Shown here one piece after another: positions 1-12,400 of a stretch of DNA of 64,000 nucleotides. Source of the DNA: Natronocalculus amylovorans. Its GTDB lineage: Archaea; Halobacteriota; Halobacteria; Halobacteriales; Haloferacaceae. The stretch covers positions 62,001 to 126,000 of the forward strand of contig NZ_JAKRVX010000007.1 of assembly GCF_023638035.1 (NCBI RefSeq), written 5' to 3'. A program made the position numbers and the translations under genes. The notes under the pieces were generated by a model. It saw only the letters and a program-made list of their open reading frames with translations. It was not told the DNA's origin and did not search any database. Every line of letters begins with the position of its first letter. Positions within the stretch are counted from its first letter, which is position 1.

Positions 1-32
1 TTTCATAAGTGAAAGTATATCGACCGTTGTCT

Positions 33-440
33 TCACTGGGCTCCAGGTTCTTGTGGAGCTTCAAGAGCGGCTCCGTATTTGTCCTCAAATTGCTGCAACA
101 GCTGTCCCATCTTTGCGTACCATGCATTCAACATCTGTTGCATCTCCTCCGTGATCTCATCCGATCCAACTGGTCTATAAACGTGGTAGTAGCCACCGTG
201 TTCGTAGTTTCGCTGCTGTTTTTCAACGAGGCCGGAGTCTAAGAGACGCTGTATCGATCGATACGAGGTCGATCGTTCCCGATCGATCTCAGATGCAATC
301 TCATCGATTGTGAGTGGCTGATCGTATCGAACGAGCGTCTGAAAACACTCCTTATCCAACGGCTTGAGACCATGAAAACATTCAAATAACCCTTCACATT
401 CCATATCGCTTCGGAGCATCTCTGAGACGGACTGAGGCAT
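33..440 (-). CDS. TrmB-like winged-helix transcriptional regulator
   Basis: A 135-residue DNA-binding protein. Residues about 25-90 form a winged helix: a helical lead-in, a segment reading LTIDEIASEID, and a recognition segment with STSYRSIQRLLDSGLV followed by a wing that carries YHVYRP. The C-terminal third (about 95-125) is a predicted amphipathic helix ending in QLLQQFEDKYG, likely for dimerisation. This layout is typical of short TrmB-like or sugar/stress regulators in haloarchaea. No effector domain is present. It is divergent from the UspA gene at 654, and a TTGTA-TAG-TACAA inverted repeat lies 34 bases before its start, so autoregulation is plausible. I infer that it may control the metal and respiration genes downstream, because related repeats occur there. 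The family call is firm; the regulon is not. Confidence 0.85.
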   Translation of the reverse strand: MPQSVSEMLRSDMECEGLFECFHGLKPLDKECFQTLVRYDQPLTIDEIASEIDRERSTSYRSIQRLLDSGLVEKQQRNYEHGGYYHVYRPVGSDEITEEMQQMLNAWYAKMGQLLQQFEDKYGAALEAPQEPGAQ

Positions 441-473
441 ATATGTACCATCTCAGCCGAAGAACAAAAATGT

Positions 474-486
474 TTGTATAGTACAA
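474..486. promoter_or_regulatory. Inverted repeat TTGTA-N3-TACAA before regulator gene
   Basis: Perfect 5-bp arms around TAG, lying 34-46 bases upstream of the regulator start at 440, at the expected place of its promoter. It resembles the longer repeat in front of the copper ATPase at 25692. Candidate autoregulatory operator; short enough to be chance in AT-rich DNA. Confidence 0.4.
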
Positions 487-601
487 TATAGACATTTTAA
501 GTAGGCTGTAGTAACTATGTCTGCATAAGAAACTTTGTCCGGTGTTCAACTCATATCGGGTATGAAGTGGTATATACATATATCCACATTCTCAGACTTT
601 G

Positions 602-622
602 ATTGTGCTCAAAATGCACAAT
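602..622. promoter_or_regulatory. Inverted repeat ATTGTGC-N7-GCACAAT upstream of uspA
   Basis: Perfect 7-bp arms with a 7-base spacer, 32 to 52 bases before the ATG at 654. The right arm runs into an AT-rich stretch (caatattatg) that could serve as the TATA box, so a bound protein would compete with the basal factors. The arm sequence matches the cores found before tusA, sco and the TauE operon. Confidence 0.5.
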
Positions 623-653
623 ATTATGTTGATCGGGGACAGTATAGTTACGT

Positions 654-1505
654 ATGAGAGTTGTTTACGCAACTGATCTTTCGGAGGCATCACATGCGGC
701 TGTCCGGACACAGCCATGTTTGGAGTGTCTTCAGCGGATTGGCGTGACTGAGGTTCATCTCGTCACTGTTGTCGCAGCGGATATGCACTACGGGATGCCA
801 GGATTTGATTTTGCAAAAACCAAAAAGCAGTTACTGCAGGGTCAAAAGAAGGTATTTGAGGATGCAGGCTTTGACGTCGAAACACACGTTGTTCGAGGCA
901 CGCCACATCGTCGTATCAACGGTGTTGCGGAGGCAGTTCATGCGGATATGATTATTGTGGGATCTCGGGGACAGAGTCCACTCCGCGATCGGGTGATCGG
1001 AAGCACCGCACGAAATATTGCTCGTACATCTGTTCGTCCTTTGTTGCTTCAGCGGATCACAAAAGATGGTGAGGAGTACGAAGTTGCTCGAAAGTACTTA
1101 TTTAGAGACATCATGTTCGCCACTGATTTTTCAGAGAATGCAAATCAAGCATTTGAGCAGGTCAAACGAATTCGGAACGCGACCCAAAAGGTGACACTCC
1201 TTCATATACTGCCGCGCTACGAACTTGGGGAAGATGCCGATCGGGCACGTAAAGAGGCGAAAGACAAACTCCAGAGTCATGCAGAAACACTCGAACAGTG
1301 GAATATTGAGACTAAGATCATCATCAGGGAGGGAGAACCAATTACGGAGATTTTAGCTGTTGAAGAGGAAGTAAGTCCGACACTTACCGTCATTGGGTCG
1401 CGTGGCAAAAGTCGGCTTCGTCGGCTATTATTAGGTGGTACGTCGGAACGGATTGTTGGCCGAGCCAAAGGCAATGTGTTGTTGGTTCCGCCGCAAAGCC
1501 GGTAA
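654..1505 (+). CDS. Tandem UspA-domain stress protein
   Basis: A 283-residue cytoplasmic protein made of two universal stress protein domains (about 1-138 and 147-282). The first opens with VVYATDLSEAS and ends with a nucleotide-binding loop of the type G-x2-G-x9-G(S/T): IVGSRGQSPLRDRVIGSTARN. The second opens with IMFATDFSENA and has the matching loop VIGSRGKSRLRRLLLGGTSER, so both halves keep the ATP-binding signature. Tandem UspA proteins act as nucleotide-binding stress or regulatory factors; the ligand and role here are unknown. The ATG at 654 puts the first beta strand right at the N terminus. It stands alone, divergent from the TrmB-like gene, with the repeat at 602-622 in its promoter. 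Confidence 0.9.
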   Translation: MRVVYATDLSEASHAAVRTQPCLECLQRIGVTEVHLVTVVAADMHYGMPGFDFAKTKKQLLQGQKKVFEDAGFDVETHVVRGTPHRRINGVAEAVHADMIIVGSRGQSPLRDRVIGSTARNIARTSVRPLLLQRITKDGEEYEVARKYLFRDIMFATDFSENANQAFEQVKRIRNATQKVTLLHILPRYELGEDADRARKEAKDKLQSHAETLEQWNIETKIIIREGEPITEILAVEEEVSPTLTVIGSRGKSRLRRLLLGGTSERIVGRAKGNVLLVPPQSR

Positions 1506-1555
1506 GTGTGTGTGTACACGAAGATGTGATCCGAAGACGCAACGCGACGCTGTAT

Positions 1556-2803
1556 TCAGTTTGCGTGTGGGTCTCCGCATAGTTCTGCAACAAGCCCCGC
1601 GTATATTTCCGTATTCTTCCGAAGTGCTTCGATCGTTGTGTACTCATCGACCCCATGAACCGTGTCAGTCCCTACGCCAAACTCAACGGTTGGAATACCT
1701 GCATTTCGGAGTTTCTTCACATCACCACCACCGGTGGCGCTTCGGGCATGGAGGCTCTTACCAGTAACAGCGGACACGGTGGACTGTAACGCCGATACAA
1801 GCGGACTTGAAAGCGGTTCGTATGTTCCTGTGCTCCAACTGACGTCTGCGATCGAAACCGCAGGAAACTCCGAGAGACACTCACGGATGTCAGAAAGCAC
1901 CGCTTGCGTCCCAACGCCAGGACTGAGCCGGATATCGACACGAGCACGTGCCTGCTCTGGGACGCTGTTAACTGCGGTTCCACCTTCGATCGTCCCAACA
2001 TTGACTGTTGGGTGTTCAAACAGTTCGGCCGCAGCCTCTCGACCGATCGAATCCGCATAATACTCGACTGACTCACCAATAATCGGCTCAACATCAGGAG
2101 AGAATTGGAATGTTCGGTCCGGGAGTCGCTGATTGAGTGCAGCAAGTACCTCACAGAGTCGATCGATCGCATTATCACCAATCATCGGACGTGACCCATG
2201 TGCAGCAGTTCCTTCTGCCGCAAGTGTGAGCCAGATGCTTCCTCGATCAGCAACGGTAACCGAGTATCGATCGATAGTGCTTGTTGTTTCGCCAATGACG
2301 GATGCATCAGCGCGAAGCATGTCGGCATCAAGTACTGATGGCAAGCCAGCTTGCCCTGCGGTCTCTTCATCGCTTACAAACAGAAATTGAACGGTTATTG
2401 GTGGCGTTGAATCCAAGGTAGCGAGTGTATCTGCAAGGACAAGCATTGATGCGAGTGCACCTTTCATGTCTGTCGCCCCCCGACCGTAGATGCGATTGTC
2501 GACACCCTCACCAAGCGGATCGTATGACCACTGCGAGTCATCAAATGGGACCGTATCGACGTGTCCCTGATACAGGAGCGTATACTCAGATTCACCGGGG
2601 ATCGTCGCAAGCAGATTCGGTTTCGCCTCGTCCACAGCAAGCCGTCTTGTTTCGATGTTTCGATCGGTGAACCAGATTTCAAGCCAATCGATCGCCGCAC
2701 GAGTCCCTCCGGGCGGGTTCTGCGTGTCGATCGAGAGCAGCGATAACAGAGTCTGGAAATACGTATCGTCAGGAACCGATCGGACAGACGCAGTGAGATG
2801 CAT
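1556..2803 (-). CDS. M20 family metallopeptidase / deacylase (ArgE/DapE-like)
   Basis: A 415-residue zinc-dependent amidohydrolase of the M20 family, which cleaves amide bonds in N-acyl amino acids or small peptides. Metal and catalytic residues are visible in order: GHVDTVP (His, Asp), GRGATDMKG (bridging Asp), SDEETAG (catalytic Glu pair), an IGE segment and a late His in TVHGVDEY. The domain inserted at about 190-300 is the dimerisation lid. The start at 2803 (MHLTASV) was preferred to an upstream one because the 32 extra residues look like non-coding DNA and the family starts near here. Substrate cannot be read from sequence; acetylornithine or succinyl-diaminopimelate deacylase and carboxypeptidase G2-like activity are all possible. 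A TATTGT-N9-ACAATA repeat (2832-2852) lies just upstream. Confidence 0.9.
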   Translation of the reverse strand: MHLTASVRSVPDDTYFQTLLSLLSIDTQNPPGGTRAAIDWLEIWFTDRNIETRRLAVDEAKPNLLATIPGESEYTLLYQGHVDTVPFDDSQWSYDPLGEGVDNRIYGRGATDMKGALASMLVLADTLATLDSTPPITVQFLFVSDEETAGQAGLPSVLDADMLRADASVIGETTSTIDRYSVTVADRGSIWLTLAAEGTAAHGSRPMIGDNAIDRLCEVLAALNQRLPDRTFQFSPDVEPIIGESVEYYADSIGREAAAELFEHPTVNVGTIEGGTAVNSVPEQARARVDIRLSPGVGTQAVLSDIRECLSEFPAVSIADVSWSTGTYEPLSSPLVSALQSTVSAVTGKSLHARSATGGGDVKKLRNAGIPTVEFGVGTDTVHGVDEYTTIEALRKNTEIYAGLVAELCGDPHAN

Positions 2804-2928
2804 ATTTGGGACTATGTATGAAGGGAATAAATATTGTATCTTTTTCACAATACAGACCCCATGCCCAAAATCTCGGATCTGTTTGTGCAAGTATGACACG
2901 AACGTGGAAAACAGTGTGTTCGTGGAGG

Positions 2929-3105
2929 CTATATCGTATCTTGGCTGTCAGTGGATGGTGGTGTGATACCCAGCCGCCCTTCAACAAATGCCGCAATATC
3001 GGCAGCAAACGCCTCAACTTCAGTCCAATCAGTGAATTCGACATCGCCGTGCGGGTCTAGATCTGGTATTTCGGAGATGGTACGCTTGGCAATCTGTTTC
3101 ATCAT
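2929..3105 (-). CDS. Small acidic hypothetical protein (58 aa)
   Basis: A short open frame of 58 codons starting with two Met codons (3105 or 3102) and ending TAG at 2929. The product is acidic in its middle (DLDPHGDVEFTDWTEVEAF), which is the composition expected of a haloarchaeal protein and not of random DNA. No family was recognised. It lies between the M20 gene and the giant surface gene on the same strand as M20, with an AT-rich stretch (ttttataac on its strand) only about ten bases before the start, which is closer than a usual archaeal TATA box. That weakens the case, so it could also be the remnant of a longer gene. Confidence 0.5.
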   Translation of the reverse strand: MMKQIAKRTISEIPDLDPHGDVEFTDWTEVEAFAADIAAFVEGRLGITPPSTDSQDTI

Positions 3106-3461
3106 CAGTCGTTATAAAATGAGGCTGAAATACTCATGCCTATTTTGTGCTTTTTTACTGGAGGTTAGTATACAATATATGCTAGATCCCACTATTGTAG
3201 TATACCAATACGTTATCCAAGGCAACCGCAAGCACCGGAAATAGCCGAGTTGAGAGCCGCAAACAAGAGCGTTGGTTTTCGATTCTATGAGAGGGCCATA
3301 GTCGCTCTCAATTTTTATTGTTTACTCAGTCCCGGTCTACTCTGTTACCACTGTGATAGGTAGGATGAGGTCCATTTGAGACAGTCACTTACTTTGATAT
3401 AACCTTCTCAGTACAGGTAGGGTAAGCAGAATGTTATGTACTTTTTTCAGTTTTAGTACTT
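3106..3461. other. Intergenic region before giant surface gene
   Basis: About 356 bases without a convincing gene. It presumably holds the promoter of the 12.5-kb gene that starts at 3462; the bases just upstream (3430-3460) are T-rich, with no strong Shine-Dalgarno, so a leaderless or short-leader transcript is likely. I see no repeat or RNA gene here. Confidence 0.5.
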
Positions 3462-6400
3462 ATGCGAGTATCAGGAATACGTAGTCGACATGCAATACCT
3501 ATCAGTATTGGTATTGGTGTCATTCTACTCCTCTATATTTTTAGCGCAGGTGCAGGTGCAGTAAGCGTTGACGATCGGGTTATCCCGAGTGAGTTTGAGA
3601 CAAACGAAAGCGACATTCTTTGGGAAAGTGACGTTGACTTGTCGACCGATCGATCACCAGTAGTCGTTGATGGAATCCTAGTCACCACCACTGGATCCTC
3701 GTCAAGTGGTGAACGTGTGGTTGCATATGATGTTGGGACCGGCGAACAACGGTGGGAAGTCGGAATCTCTGCGACAGGTACGGCAACAGTTGTTGATAAC
3801 ACCGTGATTGTGACCACGGATGACTCGGTGTACGCGCTTGATCTACGTCTCGGTGCGATACAATGGCAGACCGCATTTGATAATTCAGGTAGGATCTCGA
3901 AGACACAGGCTGTTGGTGGTGGAACCGTCTATGTTGCTAAAGATGTTAATTCGAGTACCGATCGGCTCTATGCGCTTGATGCAGAGACTGGAGCCGAGAG
4001 CTGGGACACTGAAATCGAGTCTGTTCTTTCTGGACCAACATATATTGATGAGGTGCTCTACATTGGCAGTCAAGATGGGTTGCGGGCAATTGATCCAACG
4101 GATGGATCCGAACAGTGGCACTGGGAATCTACTGGGGTACTCGAAGACAGTGGTGCAATATCGGAGCCAACCGTTGCTGATGGTCTTGTTTACATTAGCT
4201 ATCGAGAAGGTGTTGGGTCAACCACCACGGACTATGAGCTGTTTACAATCGCGATTGATGTAGAGACTGGAGACAAGGAGTGGAGATTTGAGTTTGATGA
4301 TCCCATAGAGGGCCTACCACAGACCCCTTCTGCACCAACCGTTGCAGGTGATGGCGGCGAATCAACAGTCTATGTTTCATTTGATGGATTGTACGCATTG
4401 AACGCAACAGACGGTGATAAGAGATGGACCGACGAGACACGTGTGTTTGATCCGCCAACGGTTGCTGATGGAACGCTCTTTGTCCCACAATCAACCGAGT
4501 CCGAATCACTCAGAGCGATCGACCCAACAGATGGGAGCGAGCTTTGGACCGTAGAGACTGGCGACCGAAGCAGTGTCATTGTCGTTGATGGCATCGTGTA
4601 CGTTGCGGTACAAATCAGTGATACACGATTGATGGCGATCGATGCAGGTGACACCGTTTCCGGATCAAGCAGTGACTCGCGAGTGATGCTTGCAAGCGAG
4701 ACTCACCATCACAACTCGAGTGGTGACATTCCAGATAGCGACCCACGGGTTATCGATATTGCATTCGATGAGGGCGTGTTTGTTGAGGAAGCGTTCGACG
4801 TTTCTGTGACGGTGAGAAATGACTGGAGTCCAACGAGAGCAGAAACCTATACGATCGCGCTAGATGGTACTGAGGAAAGCGAGATGATCGAGATTCCAGC
4901 ATATGGAACGAATACAGCTACGTCCTCGCTGACCGCACCATCGACAGCAGGCGAGTATGACATAACCGTCAATGGTGTCGAGTACGGAACCGTCACTGTC
5001 GTTGATAGCGAGTATCCACTCATCCGATCGAACATCTCGTTCTTTGAGACCATTCTCGAAGGGGATTCAGTGAGGGTTGCCTACGATGTAACAAACCTCG
5101 GTGATGGGTTGGCAAACGAAAATGAAGAACTCTCGCTTGAAGGGCCTGGCTTCGATGATCGAGAGGTTGTTGCTTCTCAATCAGACACTGAAGGAATCAA
5201 CGAAGGCGAAACGAGTCTGATCATATTTACAACCGATCCAATCGAGACACCTGGTGAATACACAGCGTATCTTAATGACCAGTATATTGGGGCAATCGAG
5301 GTGTTGCCAGAAGATGATCCTGTATACCGCACGGATGTAAACCAGCTTCAAAACTCGATTATTAGTGGGATCGAAGCACCGGTCGATCCAAGCGCTGCAG
5401 GTACCGTCTATGTTGATGTCCGGTACGAAAATCTTGCGGAGACTGAGAATGAGGTTGAAATCGAGCTTGTTGCACTGAATGAAACAACTGGAGCTGAAGT
5501 TGCAAGCGTGACTGAGATGATTTCAGTTCCCGGTGAGGATACGGTTACAACACGGCTTGGCGTATCAATCGCCGAGCCCGGGGTCTACGATCTCGAAGTT
5601 GATGGGACACCGATCGGACAGGTTGAGGTGCTCGTTGCTGGCGTCCAAGATGGCGATAGTATTCAGGCAGCGATAGACGCTGCCCTGCCCGGTGATACGA
5701 TCATCGTGGGCAACGGTACCTACGAAGAATCGCTGACGATTGACAAACCACTCACGCTCCGGGCGGTCTCCGAGGGTGGGGCGGTTCTTGATGGTAGTCA
5801 AGAAAACTTCGAGCGGGCGATAACGGTCACCGACGATGACGTCAGCGTTGAAGGGTTCCAGATTGAGGGGTACACAGGAAGCGGAGGCGGGTTCGGTGAT
5901 GCCGCGGTGTTTGTCGGTGGTGAACGGTTCACTTTCCTCAACAACACCATCACCGGCTCCGTTGACGGTATTCAGACGCAATCAAACACGGACAGCCACG
6001 AGATGCTAATCGCTGACAACCACATCCATGACAACGATGGGGATGCGATTGCGTTTGCGAACCAGGCCGATGACGTTTCCATCCTTCGTAACATTATCAC
6101 CGACAATGGTGGGGACGGAATCGATCTCGGGAACAGTAACGATCGGTTCACAGTTGACGCGAACGAGATACACAGAAACGGTGTCGGAATTACACACGAC
6201 CAGAATGGCGGTGACAATGGAGCGGTAACGAACAACACAGTAACGCAGAACTCTGGGATTGGAATTGAGCTTGGCACGTTCGGGTCCAATAATGAGATAA
6301 CCAATAACACCGTCACAGGAACTGAGAACGGCATCGAAGCCGGAACTGACGAGATACGTTACAACCACGTGACGTCACGAGATGGCGTTGCGATCCGAGC

Positions 6401-9400
6401 TCGTGGCGCTTCAATTGTGGCACACAACACGATAGAGGATGCAAATGTCGGAGTTAATCCACGTGTCAGTGTGCTGGATGGGACAACCATCGAGAATAAC
6501 ACGATACACAATGTTTCGCTTGCGATCGGTGGCGCCGGTGACGGCGTAATCGTTCGTGAAAACACGTTTTCGAAAACTGACACCGATCTCGAACTTGTTG
6601 ATGCGCTTAGTGCGACTATCACGGACAACGACTTTGCCACTGGTGTTCATCTCAACGGGGCTCCCGAAACCCTCGATGACGAGCCACACGAACTGTCCGG
6701 AAACACAGTTGGCGGTGATCCGCTCGTATACGCAGTCAGTGAAGACAGCCCCGACATTGCTTCGGATGCCGCACAAATTATTCTCGTCGACGTGACGAAC
6801 GTCGATATTGATGACTATTCATTCTCAGATGTGGCTGCGGGCGTCCAAGTGACCCACTCCGAGGCTGTCACCGTGACTGGCACAGAATTTACCAACATCA
6901 CTGCGTCATCTGACGCTAGTGGAATCAACGGGGCAGTCAGATTTTGGTACTCTTCATCAGTAACCGTTGACGACTTTGAGATCACCGCGTCGAATAGAGG
7001 AGCCTACATTGGAGAGAGTGACGGTGTGACAATCTCAAACGGGCTTATAACCGATGGCTCACCAGCGATCGATCTCTTTGGAGAGAATACCGATGTTGTC
7101 ATCAAGAACAACGATATTTTCGAGGGACAAGGCCATCTCGGGACGGGTATCCGGATCAGTCAGTCTGATGGACTCTCGATCACCGGAAATACTGTTCGGG
7201 ACGCAACTACCGGCATTACGATTAATAGAGCCACCAACGCAACCATCACGGACAATATTGTTGAGGATGCAACCGTTGGTGTTCGATTCGGTAACCAGCC
7301 TAGTGGTATTTCGGCCGACATCGGAGATGTCGTCTTTACGAACAACACGGTTACTGGCAGTGACAGAGACGGTGCCATTGTCGACCGTGGTGCACTGACC
7401 GGGAACGTGACGATCACCGATAACGTCGTGACGAACACTGGACTCACCACCAGCCCATCGTTCGATCCAGTGGGACTTGACCTTACGATCGAGGGTGAGA
7501 CAGTTACAGTTTCGAACAACACGATCACCGACAACGAGGGAGAGATCGGCGCTACGCTCGATATCGATGCGGATGTGGTAACGGTTGCAGATAACTTCGT
7601 AACTGACAACGACGTCGGCACCGGATTCGAGATTCATCTCAACACGACGGATGGCACGATCGCTTCGAACACCGTCCGAAATAACGGCGACGGACTCGTT
7701 GTGACCGGTGAGACCGCAATTGGTGGCGTAAGTGCCACCATCACTGAAAATATCATTGAGGAGAACGAAGGTATTGGGCTCACCGTGGGTGGATTCTACG
7801 AAAGCTTCCTCGTCACTGAGAACTCGATCGCCGGTAACGGTGATGGACTCTTCCATAATCCTGGAGATGCGTACGTCCTGGATGCAAGGGACAACTGGTG
7901 GGGTGATTCAAGCGGTCCGAATGGTGACGTAATTGATAATGAAACCAGCGTCGTTGCTGACGGAAGCGGCGACTCGATTACGATAGGTGACGTAGGGTGG
8001 GTGGATGATGACTCTGTTCGATTCGACCCGTGGCTCGATGCACCGATCGTCGACACTGGAACTCTCTCCGGGACGATCGCTGATGTAGCCACCGACGAAC
8101 CGATCGACGGTGCGACGATCGAGATAGCGGACTCCTCGGCGTTCGTCAAGACTGTTGAAACAGACGCTGATGGTAGCTATGAAGTCAGCGTTCCGATCGG
8201 AATGTACGCGCTCACGGTAACCGCACCCGGGTACAATGAATCTGTGACTGAAGACGTTTCAGTTGCCAGCGGTGAAAGTACTACTCAAGATATTGATCTC
8301 TCAGAGCTTGCCTCGTCACTCACAGGAACGATTGTCGACGAAGATGGAAACCCAATCGGTGGTGCAGTACTCCACGTGATCGAACAGCAAGGTGACGGAG
8401 ATCCAACTCCCGAGCCGGATGGGTTTACGACAACTGTGACTACAGATAGTACCGGCGACTACAGTGTCGATGTTCCATCAGGTGTGTACAGGTTTGATCC
8501 GATCGAAGCAATCGGCTTTGCGGATGGGTTGTGGCAAAATATTGTGGTCGCAAGTGGTGAACAAAAAACACTCGACTCGATTGAGTTGAGAGAAACTCCG
8601 GTACTCTCAGGTACTGTTACTGATTCAGAAACCGGTGAGCCGATCGAAGGTGTCGAGATTGAATCACGGTTCTTTACGAGTGAGCCATTATATACGGCAA
8701 CGACAGATGAAGATGGAGTATATTCGATCAATATTCCGGTAGGTGGGAATATGATACCAACAGTCGAATTCTCCGCTGAAGGCTACGCAACATCGTTGCT
8801 TGATGGTTCAGAGACTGATTTGACAGCGTCGACGGTTATAGATCTTGAACTTGATCCAACTGGGACCGTAACTGGGAGCGTCACAAATGAAACCGGCTCT
8901 TCAATCTCTGGGATCAGCGTGACTGCATCCACAAACGACGAGTGGGCCGGAAGCACAATGACTGATGAAAATGGCGTCTACTCATTTGATGTTGCATACG
9001 GAACGTATGATCTTGCATTTGAACAGCAACCTATCGGAAGCGACTATCAGTCAAAGACCGTTTCGGATGTTGTAGTTACCAGTGGAGAAACGACGACGAT
9101 CGATGCCGAGCTTGAGCCTGTTCCAGACCTAGGAACGATCGCAGGCGTTGTTACAAATGAAACTGGTGATCAAATCGAAGGCGTCGAAGTGCAGGTGTTT
9201 GATGCATCAACAAATAGCCCAGTCTTCCAACCAACCGAACCAACGCCTGGTATTGTTGCTGCCGATGACTTGGGTGATTCTGAGCGGTCGGAATGGCCAA
9301 CCACGGACGCAGATGGTGCATACTCGATCGACGTACCCCCAGGGACATACACCGTCCAAATACTGACTGAAGAACAGGTCGCTGCCCCAGTGACAGTCGA

Positions 9401-12400
9401 AGTTGCTGAAGGCGAAATAGTGAATGATATTGATCTGGATGTTGAGCCGATCCCAGATCCAGAGTTGGTTGACATTGACGTGTCGATCCAGTCTCAAGAG
9501 AGCACAACCAACGTCGAGGTTGGAGATGAGATTACAATTACTGCAACGATCGAAAATGTCGCCGACGAGATTGCAGTGACGATGGCAGGGCTTGCGATTG
9601 TTGAACCCGGTCTCATTGAAGATAACGAACTCACCGAACTGTCTACTGATGACGTAATCGAAGACGAAGTTGCGGGGCTACGGATCATTGCTTCTGGTGA
9701 TACTAAGACACTTGAATTCTCTTTCAACGCTCGGAGTGCATTTGATGGTGCAGATGCAGTTGTTTTAGCAGGTGTGATGGGTGCAGACGAAGATGAGGTG
9801 GTGGAGTTCGATACGATCGAACTCTCAGTGAGCGATAGCGAAGACCCAGACCCAACCCCAGAACCAGAGCTCGCTGTTCATGACGTTGCTGTCATACCAG
9901 CGGAGCTTGAAACTGGAGAGGAGGCGACGATCGACGCCACTGTTGAAAACGTTGGAACAGCGGATGGCGAACTGGCTGTCCCGCTCGAAATCAATGGCGA
10001 AACTGTGGATACAAAGACCGTATCTCTGGATGCGGGTGAAGAAAGCACGCTCACATTTACTCAGACATTCGAGAGCGCTGGTGAGTTTGAGCTACGCGTT
10101 GGGAGTGAAGCAGCGATCGTTACAGTGACGGAAGATACTACAGCGGATATATTCATATACGGTGCAGCTCTCAATGAGACGTCGATCGTTGTTGGTGAGA
10201 CGGTCACAATTTCTGGTGACTTATTCAATGATGGGTCGGAAGTCGAAATGTACGATGCTGCGTTAGGTGTCAATGGCGAGGAGATTGAGACGTCGAGTGT
10301 TGAGGTGGGGCCTGGTGCGACACCTGAAGGGGTTTCGTTCGAGTGGACACCAACTGAAGGCGATCTTCCAGATGGAGAAGACGAGCTGAATGCGACGATT
10401 TCAATCAATGGATTTGTTGTGGGAACGCTCCACATTACAAACGAGTTCACCGACATCCGCGTCATTGCTGCCTCCGCTTCTGAGACTGAAATCGTTCAGA
10501 ATGAAGAATTCTACGTGGTTGGGAGCCTCTATCAGAACGGGACGATCGATGGGCCACAAGATATCGTTCTGAATGCGACTAATGAAGAGACTGGCGACGT
10601 GACCGAGCTTGGGCGTCAGGAACGATCGCTTACTCCAGGTTGGTACCATCTTGGTGGAGTCAATATTACTGGCATAGTCGAGACACCAGGAACGTATGAG
10701 CTCACACTTGGCGATCGGTCTGCCGGAACGATCGAAGTGATTGAAGCACAGTCTGATATCCAAGTGATTGCGGCATCCCAATCGACAGACGAAGTTATTG
10801 AAGATGAAGATTTCTACGTAGTTGGAAGCCTCTATCAGAACGGAACGATCGGTGGCCCACAAGACATTGTTCTAAATGCTACAGATAAAGAGACTGGTGA
10901 AACGGCCGATATTGCTGTTGACGAGGATCGGACGCTTTCTCCTGGATTCTACCACCTCGGTGGAGTCAATCTGACCGCTACGATCGAGACACCAGGAACG
11001 TATGAGCTCACACTTGGCGATCGGCCTGCCGGAACGATCGAAGTGGTTGAAGCACAGTCTGATATCCAAGTGATTGCGGCATCCCAATCGACAGACGAAG
11101 TTATTGAAGATGAAGAGTTCTACGTAGTTGGCTCGATCTACCAAGCAGGGAACATTGATGGGCCACAGAATATCACACTCAACGCGACTCCAACAAATGG
11201 TGGGTCACCGATCAAAATTGCTGTTGACGATGATCGGGCCCTTTCTCCTGGGTTCTACCATCTTGGCGCCATTAATTTGACCGGGACGATTTCGGAGTCA
11301 GGAACGTATGAGTTGACACTTGGCGATCGATCTGCGGGGACGATCGAAGTGATTGAAGCACAGTCTGATATCCAAGTGATTGCTGCATCCCGATCAACAG
11401 ATGAAGTCATTGAAGATGAAGAGTTCTACGTAGTTGGAAGCCTCTATCAGAACGGAACGATCGGTGGCCCACAAGACATTGTTCTAAATGCTACAGATAA
11501 AGAGACTGGTGAAACGGCCGATATTGCTGTTGACGAGGATCGGACGCTTTCTCCTGGATTCTACCATCTTGGCGCCATTAATCTGACCGCGACGATTTCG
11601 GAGCCAGGAATGTATGAGATTCACCTTGGCGATCGGTCTGCCGGAACGATCGAAGTGATCGAAGCACAGTCTGATATCCAAGTGATTGCAGGCTCGGCAT
11701 CCGAAGATACAGTCATTGAAAACGAAGCGTTCCATGTCGTTGGGAGCCTCTATCAGAACGGAACGATCGACGGACCACAGGACGTCGTTTTGAACGCAAC
11801 CAATCAAGACAGCGGTGAGGTAATCACGCTTGGAAGCCAAGAGAGAACTCTCACGCCCGGATTTTACCACCTTGGAGCGATCAACATCACTGCCGAGTTC
11901 GAAGATGAACAGGCAGGTAACTACACGCTCACACTTGGCGATCGAACTGTCGGCGAGATTGAGGTCGAACCAGCTGAGACCGACATTCAGGTGATTGCGG
12001 GCTCTGTGAGTGAAATGAACCTTACCGTGAACGAAGAGTTCTACGTTGTCGGAAGTATATATCAGGCTGGCAACATCAACGGAACACAGGAGATCACACT
12101 CAACGCAACGCACAATGAAACAGGGAAAACGACCGAGCTTGGGTCACAGAATGCGACACTCGCACCTGGGTTCTATCATCTCGGCGCAATCAATATTACT
12201 GGGAGTCTCGATGAGTCTGGACGGTATCATCTCACTCTTGGCGATCGAGATGTCGGAACTATTGGTGTCAATGAGTCACCATCAGATATCAACGTCATTG
12301 CTACCACGCTCTCCGAAATAGAGGTGCTTGAGAACGAGGAGGTGTATGCTGTTGGAAGCATCTACCAAGCTGGTGACGACGGGTCTCAAGAAATTGCACT

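Noticed and set aside
7059-7856. 265-codon minus-strand frame within the giant gene
   Set aside because: It lies opposite the repeated beta-helix, so periodic codons keep the reverse frame open; no plausible product.
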